Shown here: positions 21,481-33,449 of the stretch, piece after piece
How the letters are laid out: each line of letters starts with the position of its first letter
Numbering within the stretch: position 1 is the first letter of the stretch
Source: Erodium maritimum
Taxonomy: Eukaryota > Streptophyta > Magnoliopsida > Geraniales > Geraniaceae
Reading direction: 5' to 3'
DNA length: 64,000 bases
Assembly (NCBI GenBank): GCA_963921825.1
Contig: OY997594.1
Location: forward strand, 40,852,557 to 40,916,556
Notes under the pieces: generated by a model
Databases searched by the model: none
What the model saw: only the letters and a program-made list of their open reading frames with translations
Told to the model about the DNA's origin: nothing
Made by a program: the position numbers and the translations under genes

Positions 21481-23590
21481 CATCACCTTACCAACGCCTC
21501 AAACCAACGAGGCAAAGAAAATTGTCCAAACCAAAACATAAAACAACCAATTCCAGCAACAAACAAAATAGTAGAAGAATGACCAAAAGTAGGTAGCTTT
21601 GAATGTGGGCTTCCATAGACCTCCCAACACTGGCTGTCCCGGGTCTGTGGATATAGGCCAACAGCGGCCAGACTCACCCCCGCTGTGTCTTCTCATTCCT
21701 GCATAGGAGGCTTCCCTGCTTACGCTTGATTCATCTGGTCCTCCTCGACCTTGTCCGGCTTATACTCTCTTGGTGTGGAGCCTGACAGCTCCAGAGGTTT
21801 CTTTTACCCGGGAGCTCTAGCATACGGTTGCCCGCTCCTCGTTTTCATGCTTGTCTTCATTGCCTTCGCTCTGATGAGACCTGCATTTCCAGACAGAACC
21901 TGAGGATCTTTCTCCTTCCCAACTTGTGAACCCAGGGCACCTGCAAATCTGTCCAGGAAAAGAGCACCCCCAGCATTGTGGACGTTAGTCAGGTTGTCAG
22001 ATTTTGTGACCCCGACGGCCACCCATATGCTCTCGGGGATCCTCCCTGCAATGTGTTGACTGCCCCTCCCGGGGCAGTCTGAGCCATGTTGTCAGACTTC
22101 GAGTGATAGTCCTCCTTTGTGGAGACCTCTTGGTGTCTCGTGACTGGTGATGCTGTAAATGATTCGCTTCCCCCTGGGAGCTCCTCCCTGGATCTACCAA
22201 TCGAGTTCAGGGCGAGCCCTGGTAGGAGGTCATCAACTTATGCTTCCTCGATGTGTCTTGGGGGATGCCAGACCGTCTTCAGCAGGCGATCCACACCCAA
22301 TATGCCTTGGTACCTGTATGGAATTATCATAACGTGCATCCTCTCGCCCAATCCCCGGCAGGTGAGCCGTACATCCAGATAATCAATGTGTTAGTCGACC
22401 ACACCGACGACAAAACTCCGGAAACCTCTCATATTGCAGCTCAATCAGCGAGGAGTGGGTGTTACCAGGGAAACGGAGACGATGACGTCTCCTTAACGGC
22501 TGGTTCACCTCCAATCTGACCCTCATCCACATGAAGTGGTCCTCTCACCTAGTAAACGGTAAAGTGGCCGAAAATACCTGGGTGCCCATGGAGGAGGCTA
22601 TTAGGTCGCGGACACTTGGGGTCCGGGCATCCCCCGGGACGTTCATAGCCCAAATCCCGATCTCTATATGGTTGAAGGCGATGTCGTTGACTTGCATGAA
22701 GGGTCGGAGGAGCTCCGTAGCAACGGAAACCCTTTGAAACCCCATTGCCTCCGGTGGCGGATGTCCTCCATAATCGTCTGGGACGGTAAATGGAACCCGA
22801 TGACCTCAAACAATAGGTATTCGATCTAGATGTCGTCCACCTTCCATTTTTGCAGCATCAATCTGCAGACCGCGTTCTGGTTGTGGGTTTTCCCCTGGCG
22901 CACCGTCTTGCCAGCGAATACAGGTATTTACCATTTTGGTCGTCGGGACGGCCTCGATCGGAACAATCAGTTACTCGTCTTCATCCTCCCACCCTGCCGA
23001 GGAACGGATCTGGTGAGAGTCGACGACCGGCCATCAAACCTGAGTCATGCACTCCCGGGGGCGATATCTCAGAGATGGGGCCGGCGGAGGGATGCGTGGT
23101 TCTGCAGGGGATCGATTTGGTCGCGTCGGTGGGATAGGTTGTGGCCGATCTCTGCATGTGGCCGACGAGGGGCCATCCACTCCGGGGTTGTGGCTTTCTC
23201 CGGTGGATGGGGCTCTTAGGGGACAACCGCACCCATTCTTGAGGAGAGCGGATTGCCCTTCGGCGGCGGGTGTGCGGTGCAGCCGAGGGCTGCTTGTCCG
23301 GGCGGCAGGGCGGTGGACTGGGTGTCGTTCGGTACAGGGAAGGCGACGTCGGGAAGGAATCCTGGAGGAGGCGACTTCTCGTCGTCGGGATGGTGTGGTT
23401 GGGGTTGGATGGATTCCATAGAAATGGATCAGAGATGGAGGCCGATGCTTGGAAAAGGCGAGCGAGAGGAGGATTCACGCGGTGGTGAGGGTGCAGGGTG
23501 TAGTGTAGACCGGATGGTGGAGGTCGGGGGAGGAGGGCGGCGGAAATGGAGAAACCCTAGCAAGAGTGGTGTGTACAACCCAATGGGTTC
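21480..23590 (-). pseudogene. GC-rich LINE ORF1-like remnant (DUF4283 and CCHC zinc knuckle)
   Basis: The minus strand reads MRVRLEVNQPLRRRHRLRF at about 22535-22480 and then ELQYERFPEFCRRCGRLTH near 22440-22385. This is the end of a DUF4283 domain plus CX2CX4HX4C, with a stop directly after the His and the last Cys retained (LSGC). Upstream text includes FMQVNDIAFNHIEIGIW at about 22700-22640. Proteins of this type are the nucleic-acid-binding ORF1 of plant L1 LINEs. Frames are broken repeatedly. No ORF2 follows within this block. The 5' boundary, near CTAGGGTTTCTCC at about 23560, is inferred. Confidence 0.65.
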
Positions 23591-23718
23591 TTCATAGCGT
23601 TTTTTTCAATTTAAATAGTTAAAACCATTTTTTGTTTTATTTATTAGTATTGTTTTTAAAATATATTTTTTAGTTTGACCTGGAATAGACTTAATCAGAC
23701 CAGTTCCCAATATAACGA

Positions 23719-25403
23719 TGTTAGTCTTAGTGCCCGTAGTTCAATCCTAAATGTCCAAATGTACATATCATCGTTAGCAATAAAATTAAAGCGGCTTTAT
23801 GATACTTATGTGTTGGAGTAATATATCGGTGTGCTCTGATCTATGCCCACCATGCCAATAGAACCATAGATCGAGATAGATCACACTAGATGGGTCCCTA
23901 GTCAACAAAGCTTCACTAGAAGCGACTAGTATGAAAGATGGCTCTTTATGGCTTACGTTCTGTTAGTCATTGGAATGGGATTCCGGAGTCTGGTCATAGA
24001 TATCATGTGGGACATGATATTGGACGACCCGCCCTGAATATGTGCCATAGATTATGTCATGAACATATTCAATGTCGTAGCTTGTCATGTATCCTTAGAC
24101 CAAGGAGTCTTTGTGATCGCTATGTAGTCAACAACTGAGTTTGACCTGAGCCTAACATTGTCCGTAATAGGGCTTTCATAACGGCCAGGATTGGCTTGGG
24201 GACGGGCTACATTAATGACATGAAAGACGGCTAAGGGATTTATCCCTCATACTAAGGTATGAGAAAGATATCGGTTCTCGGCCGCTTGATCAAGAGTGAG
24301 TGAAAGAATAGCATGGCCATGCACATGATACTGGGTATCATATCTTTAGTCATCTCACATATCAAGGAACAATGATTGAGAATAATAAGGATGACGGCTC
24401 TATGCCTTATCTCAATCAGGATATCTGAGATAAAAGGATAATGACAGGGACGACGGAAAGGTTAGAATCGACAGGGTGGATTCGTTATGCAGTGTCATGC
24501 AATACTAAAGTCTCGTTAGTTGCCACTTAAATAGGATCAAGTAAAATGGGATTTTACGTTGATCTATTGACATGCATAAACCTAAGGGTCACACCGGAGG
24601 ATGGAACTCATTGACACATTTATGGAGAATGGCCAAAAGGGAGTTGTCTCGGGACATGACCAAAACTGGGTTTTGGGTCATGTGCCCGTAAGTAAATAGG
24701 ACTTTACGGATCGAGACAAGGCTTTGAGTCTTGGGATTGATCGCGTCGGATAATGTTGGACATTTCCGGTATGGAAGGCTTGGAGGCGATGAGCGAATCA
24801 CGAGACCTCGTTGGAAATGGTCACGGGCCATGTTCCAAGAGGCCCATGAAAGGCCCATGCAACCAAGGCCCATGGAACTAATTAATCAAGTCTTGATTAT
24901 TTAGTACTAAGTAAGCAATACAAGGATTATGGTGTTGGTGATTCACCACCTAACCCAATCTTGTCTTGCCATACTTTGTCCTATTTACACCTTACTTGTC
25001 ACCATGCTTGTCCCATGCCTTTAGTTGGACAAGTATGGGTTTTTTTATGTTTAAGTCATCTTTTTTCAACATAACAAAGACAAGACAAGAATAGGAAACA
25101 CAACTTCTCTCCCCCTTCCCTTGCAATTTCGGGTTTGGCAAGTTCCCACCTCCATTTTTGTGTTCTTGAGTCCTCAAAGAGAAGAACTTTGTGGCTTTGA
25201 TTCCCATGTGGATACGTAGGCGTCTTGGAGACTCAAGCCAATCATTCGTTAACCGGTGTTCTTGTTTTGGTAAGAAATAGTGCTGAATTTTTCTCTAGTG
25301 AATCCATTCTTTGTTAGTTGTTTCATGGTTTAATCGTCTCTTGGTTTTCATTGATTTTCCGCTGCGAGTTGGTTCATCTCCAACCATACCTCGAGACCCA
25401 ACA
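23719..25403 (+). repeat. 5' LTR of copia-B, plus-strand copy (1685 bp)
   Basis: It has TGTTAGTCTTAG and GAGACCCAACA ends, with a PBS directly after. It differs from the 3' partner at scattered sites and by a small deletion near 23831. Confidence 0.95.
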
Positions 25404-25404
25404 G

Positions 25405-25416
25405 TGGTATCAGAGC
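25405..25416 (+). promoter_or_regulatory. Primer binding site of copia-B
   Basis: TGGTATCAGAGC, a full 12-base match to the initiator tRNA-Met 3' end complement, one base after the LTR. Confidence 0.93.
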
Positions 25417-26973
25417 CGTGCTTCCTTCGGGATTCACAAGACGGTGTTCAAAGTTTCGGTTTTGCTTGAAAGTTTCGTTTTTGGCATGTTGTTTTGCTAA
25501 ATTGTTTGATATCATGTTTTAAATTCTTGTTTATGGATTTAATGCATGAAAATGAATTTTTGAAAATTATTTCAAATCTGGAAATTTTGAAAAAATTTGA
25601 TTTTTCGGGTCTCGGGAGCGGGACTCTCGGGGAGCCGAAACCGGGACCGAACGGGGCTTCGTTGGACGGAGCTAGGCCAAGCATGACCATTGGATGGTTG
25701 ATATGCCAAGGCTAAACCGTTTTGTTAGTTATGACGAGTTTGGAACCGTCATGACGAACTCGAAGATCAAATGTTCAAAAGTTTCATTTTTGAACGGTTT
25801 CGATAAACCGAGCATCAAAAATTTTCGAAACTTGGATATTAATTAAAACCGGAAAATCACATGATGTTTGATAACATGCTTGTTTGATAACATGCTTGTT
25901 TGATAACACGATGTGTGATGTGATGTTGGTATGGTGCACATTATAGCCCCGAGCTCGATTTAATTATTTATCGCTTTTCACGGCCTGTGAGTCGTTAGAG
26001 TTAGCGTGTAATTATTCTTTCAAGGTGTGGTCGTCGAACCACTTATTTGTAATATTTATTTATTCCCGACATGCGATTCGTGTATTAAATTGTAATATTT
26101 TTCTCAAGACGAAGAAAGGGCGAAAAGGTCATTTGGTGGCTTTTCGAGTGTTGACATCGGCTTGGAGTCGATGGAGCTCAAGAAGCTAGTCGGAGGTAGT
26201 TTAGGGGGATATTATGTGCACATTTATCGCTTTATGCTTGGTTTAGTTTATGCATGATTAATTCTATGTGTTTTAGAATTGCATGCTTAACTTTATTTAC
26301 CGAGCATATCACCTCACATGCAAAGATAAAATTGGAATTTTAATCCTTGTGTGTGAGCCCTTAGAATCGTCATTACATTGGATGTAGTTGACGGGTTCGA
26401 AGGAAGAATTACATTGGATGTAATTTGAGGCATCATTACATTTGGAATGTAGTTGATGTGCTCGTCGCATCTAGGATGTGCCAAAGTTTTAAACACAACC
26501 GGACAAGTAAAAACGGGTCATGTCCGATACCTCCCAATTATCAACACCTTACTACCTCCCCATCCTATGGGTGTCGTGCGCATTAGCGGAGCATCCATGG
26601 GAAAGCGGGGTAGTAGGTTTGGACGACATATGAAGGTGTCGTGCGCATTAGCGGAACACCTACATAGTGACGGGCCATAGTTGAAAATTGGTGGACCCGA
26701 CTACGATTCTCAGCCTGAGGTTGAGCTAGGGTAACAGATAGTGTAAGCCGTGTACATAAGTACATACCCTAGCCAAGAGTCACATTGGATGTGATTGGAT
26801 GGAGTCCTACCTACATAGCTCGATTAAGTGGTGAGCATTAGTTCAGCTTAATCGAGTGAATCAAGGATCTTGGTTTCAAATTCTAAAGGTTTAGAATCGA
26901 TTGCTGGTGTTTAAGCTTGATCTTCATAAAATTTATTCAGTTAACTGATTGAATTTTATCTGTTGTAGATCAA
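25417..26973 (+). other. Long leader of copia-B, non-coding
   Basis: About 1.55 kb without a supported gene. It has short duplications: TTTGATAACATGCTTG about three times near 25868-25905 (fewer in the other copy), ATTACATTGGATGTA words at 26370-26455, and GTGTCGTGCGCATTAGCGGA twice (26571 and 26638). Confidence 0.6.
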
Positions 26974-27480
26974 ATGGCAAATTCAGTGAACATTAATAGT
27001 TTTTCATTAAAAACCATTCTTGATAGGGTCAAGCTAAATGAGACAAACTATTTGGACTGGTACAGAATTTTGAGGATAGTCCTCAAGTCTGAATGCAGAG
27101 AATATGTCCTTGACAAGGCTGTCTCTAAGATCATATCAGAGTTACATGAAGTGTCAGTAACTGCTGAGAAGAATATATCGTGGATCTGGGATCCAAGGAT
27201 ATTCTGATGGTCAACAAGGGAATTGGAAGTGGCAAGGGCGGGGTCCATGCGCACTTGGCAGGAAAGATGAGACACCTGAGAATGTCTGCTTGTACTGCCA
27301 ACAGCATGGTCAGTGGAACCGGGATTACAAGAAGTTCACGGTGATCTGAAGAAGTGCAGTGGGACTGCTCCTTCATCAAATAGCCTGGATGATCTGAAGA
27401 AGGGCAATAGGACTGCGCCTTCATCTGGAAACCTGGATGATCTAAGGAAGGGCGGTGGGACCGTGCCTTCATCCGGTATT
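26974..27480 (+). pseudogene. Copia-B Gag remnant with 48 bp repeats
   Basis: ATG 26974 opens a 77-codon frame with LDRVKLNETNYLDWYRILRI, the copia Gag N-terminus. Most of the capsid part is missing. Within a further 100 bp comes a zinc knuckle CLYCQQHGQWNRDY, in which the His is Gln and the last Cys is Tyr. Three in-frame 48 bp units follow, encoding variants of LDDLKKGSGTAPSSNS. The other full copy shows the same capsid deletion and the same Tyr. Confidence 0.8.
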
Positions 27481-30210
27481 AACTCTATAGAGCTACATCT
27501 CTCTACTTCCAAAGATTCATGGGTATTATATACCAGGACTGAATCTCACACATGCACTAATATATGGTGGGTGAAAGTAGGAGAGGTTTGGAAAGCACGA
27601 AGTGGACCTCAGAGTTGTGGCAACTGCTATAGGATCCATGAGTCTTGCTTTGCCAAGTGGCCTTGTCTTAGCATTGTATAATGTATATTGCATACCTACT
27701 TTTAGTAGGAATATTATATCTGTATCCGTGTTTGACAAGGAAGGATATAATGTTAATATTCGAAATTGAGTTTTCAATGTTCTATGCAATGATATGTTTT
27801 ATGCCAGTACTGACTAGGTTGAAGGATTGTACATATTAGATATGGGTAACAATGCCTCAAGTTATATATATTACGTTAATACCAAGTGTGGGTAGACCAA
27901 TAACTTCACTTGTCAGGAGGGGTTTTAGCTACTTTATCACATTTACTTATGATTACATTAAATATGGTTATGTCTATTCGCTGAGACATAAGTCTGAAGC
28001 TTTTGATAAATTCAAAGAGTTTAAGACTAAAGTAGAAAACCAGCTCGACAAAGGTATTAAGGCACTTCGATTGGATCGAGGTGGAAAATACTTGAACACA
28101 GAGTTATTAGATCATCTAAGAGAGAATGAGATCATTTTGGAATGGACTCCTCCTGGGACACTGTAGTTGAAAGGTGTACCCAAATGGAGAAATCAGACAT
28201 TTTTAGACAATGGTCCGTTCCATGATTAGTTGGACTGATCTCCCAATCTCTTTCTAGGGTTATGGTCTAGAAACGATCGCATTAATAGTGAATCGGGCTT
28301 CGACGAAGGGTGTGGAAGGGACACCATTTTAAAATGGTACGGGATGATGCCCGCTTTGTCCTTCCTAAAGATTTGTGGTTGCGAGGCTTATGTGAAACAT
28401 TTGGTTTCGACTAAGCTCGAACCAAGATCTGAGATATGCACCTTCGTGTGGTGTCCCAAAGCAACAAGGGGATACTATTTCTACAATCCCAGTGAGAATA
28501 TGGTGTTCGTTGCTTGGGGTGGGGTCTTTATGGAAAAGAAGTTTTGTTTCCAAAGACGTCATTGGAAGGACTGTGCATCTCGAAGAAATTCAGGATGGTA
28601 CAGATCTGTCTAAACCAATTGACAACCTAGTAAAAAGGAGCCAGAGATTGTCGTAGAGTGAGAACCAATTCCTGTTACAGTTCCGGAAGGTCCAAGGCGA
28701 TTTGAAAGGGTCAATATTCCACCTCCAAGATATGGTATCCGGAGGTGACAATGAAGTCATGGTGGATCACGATGATCCAGCCACCTTTCAAGAAGTCGTG
28801 GATGGGTCCGACTCCGAGTTATGGCTGGGAGCCATGAGGGAGGAAATGCAATCCATGTCGGACAACCGAGTCTGGGAACCGGTTGATCCCATCAATGGTG
28901 TGAGGACCATCGGATGCAAATGGATCTTCAAGGTGAAGATGGACATGGACGACAACCCTCCGACCTACAAAGCTCAACTGGTGGCGAAAGGTTATAGGCA
29001 TATCCAATGGATTGACTATGAGGAAACCTTCTCCCTAGTGGCTATGGTCAAAATTGATCCAAATTCTTCTTGACATAATTGCGTATCATAATTACGAGAT
29101 ATGGCAAGTGGATGTAAAAACCGCTTTCCTAAATGGAAATTTGACTGAGTACGTTTGTATGTCTCGGCCCAAAGGTTTTGATGATCCGAAGAATAAGGGA
29201 AAGATTTATAAGTTGTTGAAATCCATTTATGGATTGAAACGAACTTCTCGGAATTGGATCCTTTGTTTTGATGAAGCTGTAATTGGATTTGGCTTAATCA
29301 AGAACGAGGATGAATCTTGCGTTTATAAGAAGGCTAGTGGGAGCAAGATTACCTTTCTGGTTCTCATTGAAAATGACATCCCAACCTTGCACGAGACTTA
29401 AGCTTGGTTGAGGAAGTGTTTTTCAATAAATGACTTAGGCGATGCTTCTTATATCTTAGGGATTAAGATATGTAGAGATCGCACCAAGAGGGTCTTGGAT
29501 TTAAGTCAGGGAACCTATGTGAACAAGGCATTAAGTAGGTTCTTAATGCTCGATTCAAAGAAAGTACTCTTACCCACTAGTCATGACATTTATCTCAGCA
29601 AGACTCGGTGTCCTAAGATAGCTGATGAGCTGAAAATGATGATGAGAATCCTATGTGCCTGGGGGCAGGATCAATCATATATGCCATGAAATGTATGAGA
29701 CCGGACGTCTCGTAAGCCTTATGTTGTACCAAGAGACATCATTCTAACTCGGGGGAAAGATGATGCTGAACTAGTCGTCGAAGGATGAGTAGACGCTAGT
29801 TTTCCAAGACAAATCCAGATGACTTTAGAAGTCAATCAGGATATGTGTTTACGCTGAATGACAGAGCTTTAGCTGGGAGAGCGTAAAACAAGATACCATT
29901 GCCGAATCTACGACAGAGGCCAAGTACATGGATGCTGCAGAGGCAGCTAAGGAGGCTATGTGGATTTTGAAATTCATGGCAGGGCTGGGTGTAATTAAAA
30001 ACCCATCCAGCCCGGTGAATCCATTTTGCGACAACACAAGGACCATTGTGCAAGCTAAAAGCCCAGATCGCATAACAAATCCAAACATGTACTGCGGCGT
30101 ATCCACCTCATCAGAGAAATACTGAACTGAGGTGAAGTGAAGATAACCTATATTGCAACAGATGATAACATAGCCAACCCTTTGACTAAGGCAGTGTCAC
30201 TGCCTGAACA
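27481..30210 (+). pseudogene. Copia-B pol remnant (protease, integrase, RT, RNase H)
   Basis: Open pieces in several frames give an integrase core (SYFITFTYDYIKYGYVYSL, then LDRGGKY) at 27852-28166 and an integrase C-terminal piece (ICGCEAYVKHL) at 28344-28613. RT follows, with CKWIFKVK at 28702-29073 and VDVKTAFLNGNL and YGLKRTSRNW at 29054-29401. In the catalytic box YVDD is replaced by IEND (FLVLIENDIP). RNase H reads TTEAKY then CDNTR near 29905-30060. Frameshifts and stops separate the pieces. The reading is cut at 30210 by the nested LTR and the last 71 bp lie at 33379-33449. Confidence 0.9.
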
Positions 30211-31839
30211 TGTAATAACCACTCCCGGTCAACGCTAGTCAAACCTGTGAAAAACGGAAAAATTTAAAAAATTTGAGCAGACACTGAATTGAACCGGAAT
30301 TGGACCCCGAGGGTCATACCGGACTTAAGTTGGCCCCGTTATCGACCAAAGTGAGTTCCGGGGGACTCAGGGCAACTTTATGATCAGTTTGGAAAATGTT
30401 GACTTTTCACTGGAAAAGTTAACCGAGCGACGTTTTGGTCCATTCGAGGACCGTTTTGGATCCAAAAAGCTTAGTAGTCGTCGCAACGGTCTTAGTTGAG
30501 CCGTTTCCTTGTAGCCCGTGAAGTTTCGTAATTTCTTGGAAAAAGTGCCCATTCGGGGCCCGAGACGACCGAATTTTGCGAATCTGATTGGAAAATATCT
30601 AGGAGATATTTTCCAAAAGGTGTGGGACCCACTTCGCCACATGTCACCAATGTGGTGGTGTTAGGTAACATTGAACAAAGCAAAAAGAAGAATGTGTGGT
30701 AGTTGTAATTAAGAGAGTTAGTTTGATTTTTTTAAACAAAATAAAGATGAAAGTTGGAAGTGTGTTCGGCAATTGTTCAAAAAAAGGAGAAATGGAGAGA
30801 GAAAGAAGAGAGAGAAAGGGAAGGAGAGAAAAGGAAAGAAAAGGGGAGATTTTGGTGATTTCCCGACGATCCGACCGACCGATCGACTCAACGATTGAAG
30901 ATTCGTCATCCCGTCGTCATTCTCTACGGTGAGCACCTAACCGATTTTCGTTTTGGTACATTTGAAATTTAGGGTTTAAGTTTAAACGGTTTGATTATGG
31001 TTGGGTTTTGGTTAGAGTTGGTTTAAAGATTGAATGGTTGAGGTTTGGGGTTCGTTAGGAACGTTTTGGGGCAAAAAGTGAATTTTTCCATCGTAGCCAT
31101 GTGGGGCCCACGTGCTCGGGTCACGGGTTTTCGTGTTCGGGTGGTTTAGAACGTTCCCCAGATCATTTATCCACAACCGAATCGAAATTTGGAATTAAAT
31201 TGGAAAAGTTGTAATTAACGGGTTATAGAAACTTGAAACGCAAATTAAATGACTCGGAAGTCGGAATTTGATTCCGTCGAGTGCCTAGGAACCCTTGAAT
31301 TATTCTAAGACCGCATAAACGAAAACGGGAATTTTTGGAGCCCCGGAAGGGCGTTTCCAAAACCCGGGCAGATTCGCCACGTCGGGCGAATCGGGCCTTT
31401 CCGGGTCCAATATCGACAATGTCGAGTAATTGGAGAGTTTGAGAGTGATCGACATTGTCGGGGTTACTTTTGGGCGTCAGGTTTATTAAAATTCAGCATT
31501 ATTCCTGCAAGCTTAAAAGCGTTTGAAATTCTGTTCTTTTAGATCGTGCTGCAGACTGAGGGAAAGGAAAGCTAGGCGAGTGACTGAGATCACGCCGGAG
31601 CTTGTTGGTTGGGTTTTGGAGAACACGCACGAGGTAGGGAAAAGTAGCCGGATCTCGGCCCTGACTAGGGAAAGTTAACAGTAGAATTGCATGTGACACT
31701 TGGGTGTCGTGGGTTAAGTAGGTTATCGAATATTAGAAATGCATGTGACACTTGGGGTGTCGTGGGTTGAGTAGGTTATCGAAGATTGGAAACGCATGTG
31801 ACACTTAGTAGTGTCGTAGGAGCAGAGAACTTATCGATG

Positions 31840-32420
31840 TTAGAATTACTGGAGGCATATGACCATGCCCGGAGGTTGATTGTGAACTTATCGAAATTAG
31901 GAGTACTGGAGGCATATGACCATGCCCGGAGGTTGATTGTGAAACTGTTGATATTAGAACTGTTGGAGGCATTGGTTATGCCGGAGGTTGTTGTGTCTAT
32001 ACTGTTGGTGTGTCTTGGGAGGCCATGAGTGCCCGTGGGGTTGTTGAACCCGTGTTTTTACCGTTGGTGTCTTGGGTGGCCATGAGCGCCTATGGGGTAG
32101 TTGAACCCCTGTCTTTACCTTTGGTGTTTTGGGTGGCCATGAGTGGTCGTGGGGTTGTTGAACCCGTGTCTTTACCGTTGGTGTCTTGGGTGGCTATGAG
32201 CGCCTGTGGGGTTGTTGAACCCGTGTCTTTACCTTTGGTGTTTTGGGTGGCCATGAGTGCCCGTGGGGTTGTTGAGCCCGTGAGTTACTGTTGGTGTTTT
32301 TGAGTGGCCGTGAGTGCCAGTGGGGTTATTGAGCCCGTGAGTTACTGTTGGTGTATCTTGGGAGGCCGTGAGTGCCTGTGGGGTGGTTGAGTCCGTGTTT
32401 TACGGTTGGTGTCTTGGGTG
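31840..32420. repeat. Minisatellites in the solo LTR (57 bp and about 57-59 bp types)
   Basis: GGAGGCATATGACCATGCCC repeats at about 31851 and 31908. Then GTGGCCATGAGTG with GGGGTTGTTGAACCCGTG recurs about eight times to 32420. This is the complement of the array in the other LTRs, with different unit counts. Confidence 0.8.
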
Positions 32421-32624
32421 GCCATGAGTGCCTGTGGAGTGATGATCTTGTGTTGTTTCTGTTTGTTGAACTTTGTTTGTGGTTGTGATTGTGATTGTGG
32501 TTACCTGAGGTTGGGGGCCCGCTTCATGAACCGGGGGTCCACGAGCACACGCGTCTGCATGTTCAGACGGGGTAGAGGGCCAGCCCGTCAATAAAGGGGT
32601 CCTGGCCGCGCGTGTGTGGTTTGG

Positions 32625-32832
32625 GTTTGTGAGCATTCTTTGGCTGGCTTACGAGTTAGAGTCTCGGTAAGTTGCGAGCATTCTTCGGCTGGCCTGACCG
32701 AGTAAGAGTCTCGGGAGGTTGCGAGCGTTCTTCGGCTGGCCTAACCGAGTTAGAGTCTCGGGAGGTTGCGAGCGTTCTTTGGCTGGCCTGACCGAGTTAG
32801 AGTCTCGGGAGGTTGCGAGCGTTCTTGGCACT
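32625..32832. repeat. 47 bp tandem repeat in the solo LTR
   Basis: GTTGCGAGCGTTCTT and TTAGAGTCTCGGGAG alternate with a 47 bp period (32671, 32718, 32765, 32812). It occupies the zone that holds a 42 bp array in the 2478 copy and a 43 bp array in the 56164 copy. Confidence 0.85.
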
Positions 32833-33433
32833 GAGTAGTTGGCAGCTGGTATGCGATCCTTTGTGATCTTGGGTGTTGCGTGGTGGTCTTTTGAGTCCTT
32901 GGAAGGGGTCATGATCATTGTTTCGGGTCTACTTTACGTGTCAGAGTGTTGAGTTGGTCAAGGAAGGTAACGGTGTGTGCTTGTTAGTCGGAGGATTTGG
33001 GTTGGGGATAGTGTTCCCCGGTGTTGAGCTTGTTGTTGGGGTTACCGGCATTCTTTGCTAATTATGCCGTAGTCAGTCTGTTATCTGTGGTGGTGAGCGA
33101 ACGCTCACCCCTAACTGCTTTTCCTACAGGTACCGTTCGTAGGCTGGACTAGGTGAGCTTCTGAAGCTTGAAGAGTTAGAAGCGGGTTTCTGGGTTTGTT
33201 TGAGTCTAGCGACGTATACCATGTTTTTCTCCACTTGTTGGGACTGATTTTGAGTTGTAAATATTATTTTGTCGAACAAATGGTGATTTTAAAGTGATTT
33301 ATGAAAAGAGTTTCAAAATGTTATATTATTTTAAATGTTCGCGTCCCGAGTTCGGTTTACTGAAATTGGGGCGTGACAGAACATGTTAGACATGTAAAGT
33401 CGATGGGGACATATTTGAGTTTTGATTGGAACT

Positions 33434-33449
33434 AGGGCAAGTGGGAGAT
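33434..33449 (+). promoter_or_regulatory. Polypurine tract of copia-B
   Basis: AGGGCAAGTGGGAGAT directly before the 3' LTR; its complement stands at the same place in the minus-strand copy. Confidence 0.85.

Larger units (their letters stand above)
30211..33378 (+). repeat. Solo LTR of the Tekay-like family (3168 bp) in copia-B
   Basis: It starts TGTAATAACC and ends GGGGCGTGACA and is flanked by GAACA at 30206-30210 and 33379-33383. The second copia-B copy keeps the unoccupied site (46722-46740), which reads straight through with one GAACA. The LTR is related to those at 2478-5812 but carries its own minisatellite set. Confidence 0.95.

Noticed and set aside
22981..23478. 165-codon minus ORF and overlapping plus ORFs as separate genes
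   Set aside because: The region is GC-rich with open frames on all strands; the only interpretable text is the degraded LINE ORF1 further along the minus strand.
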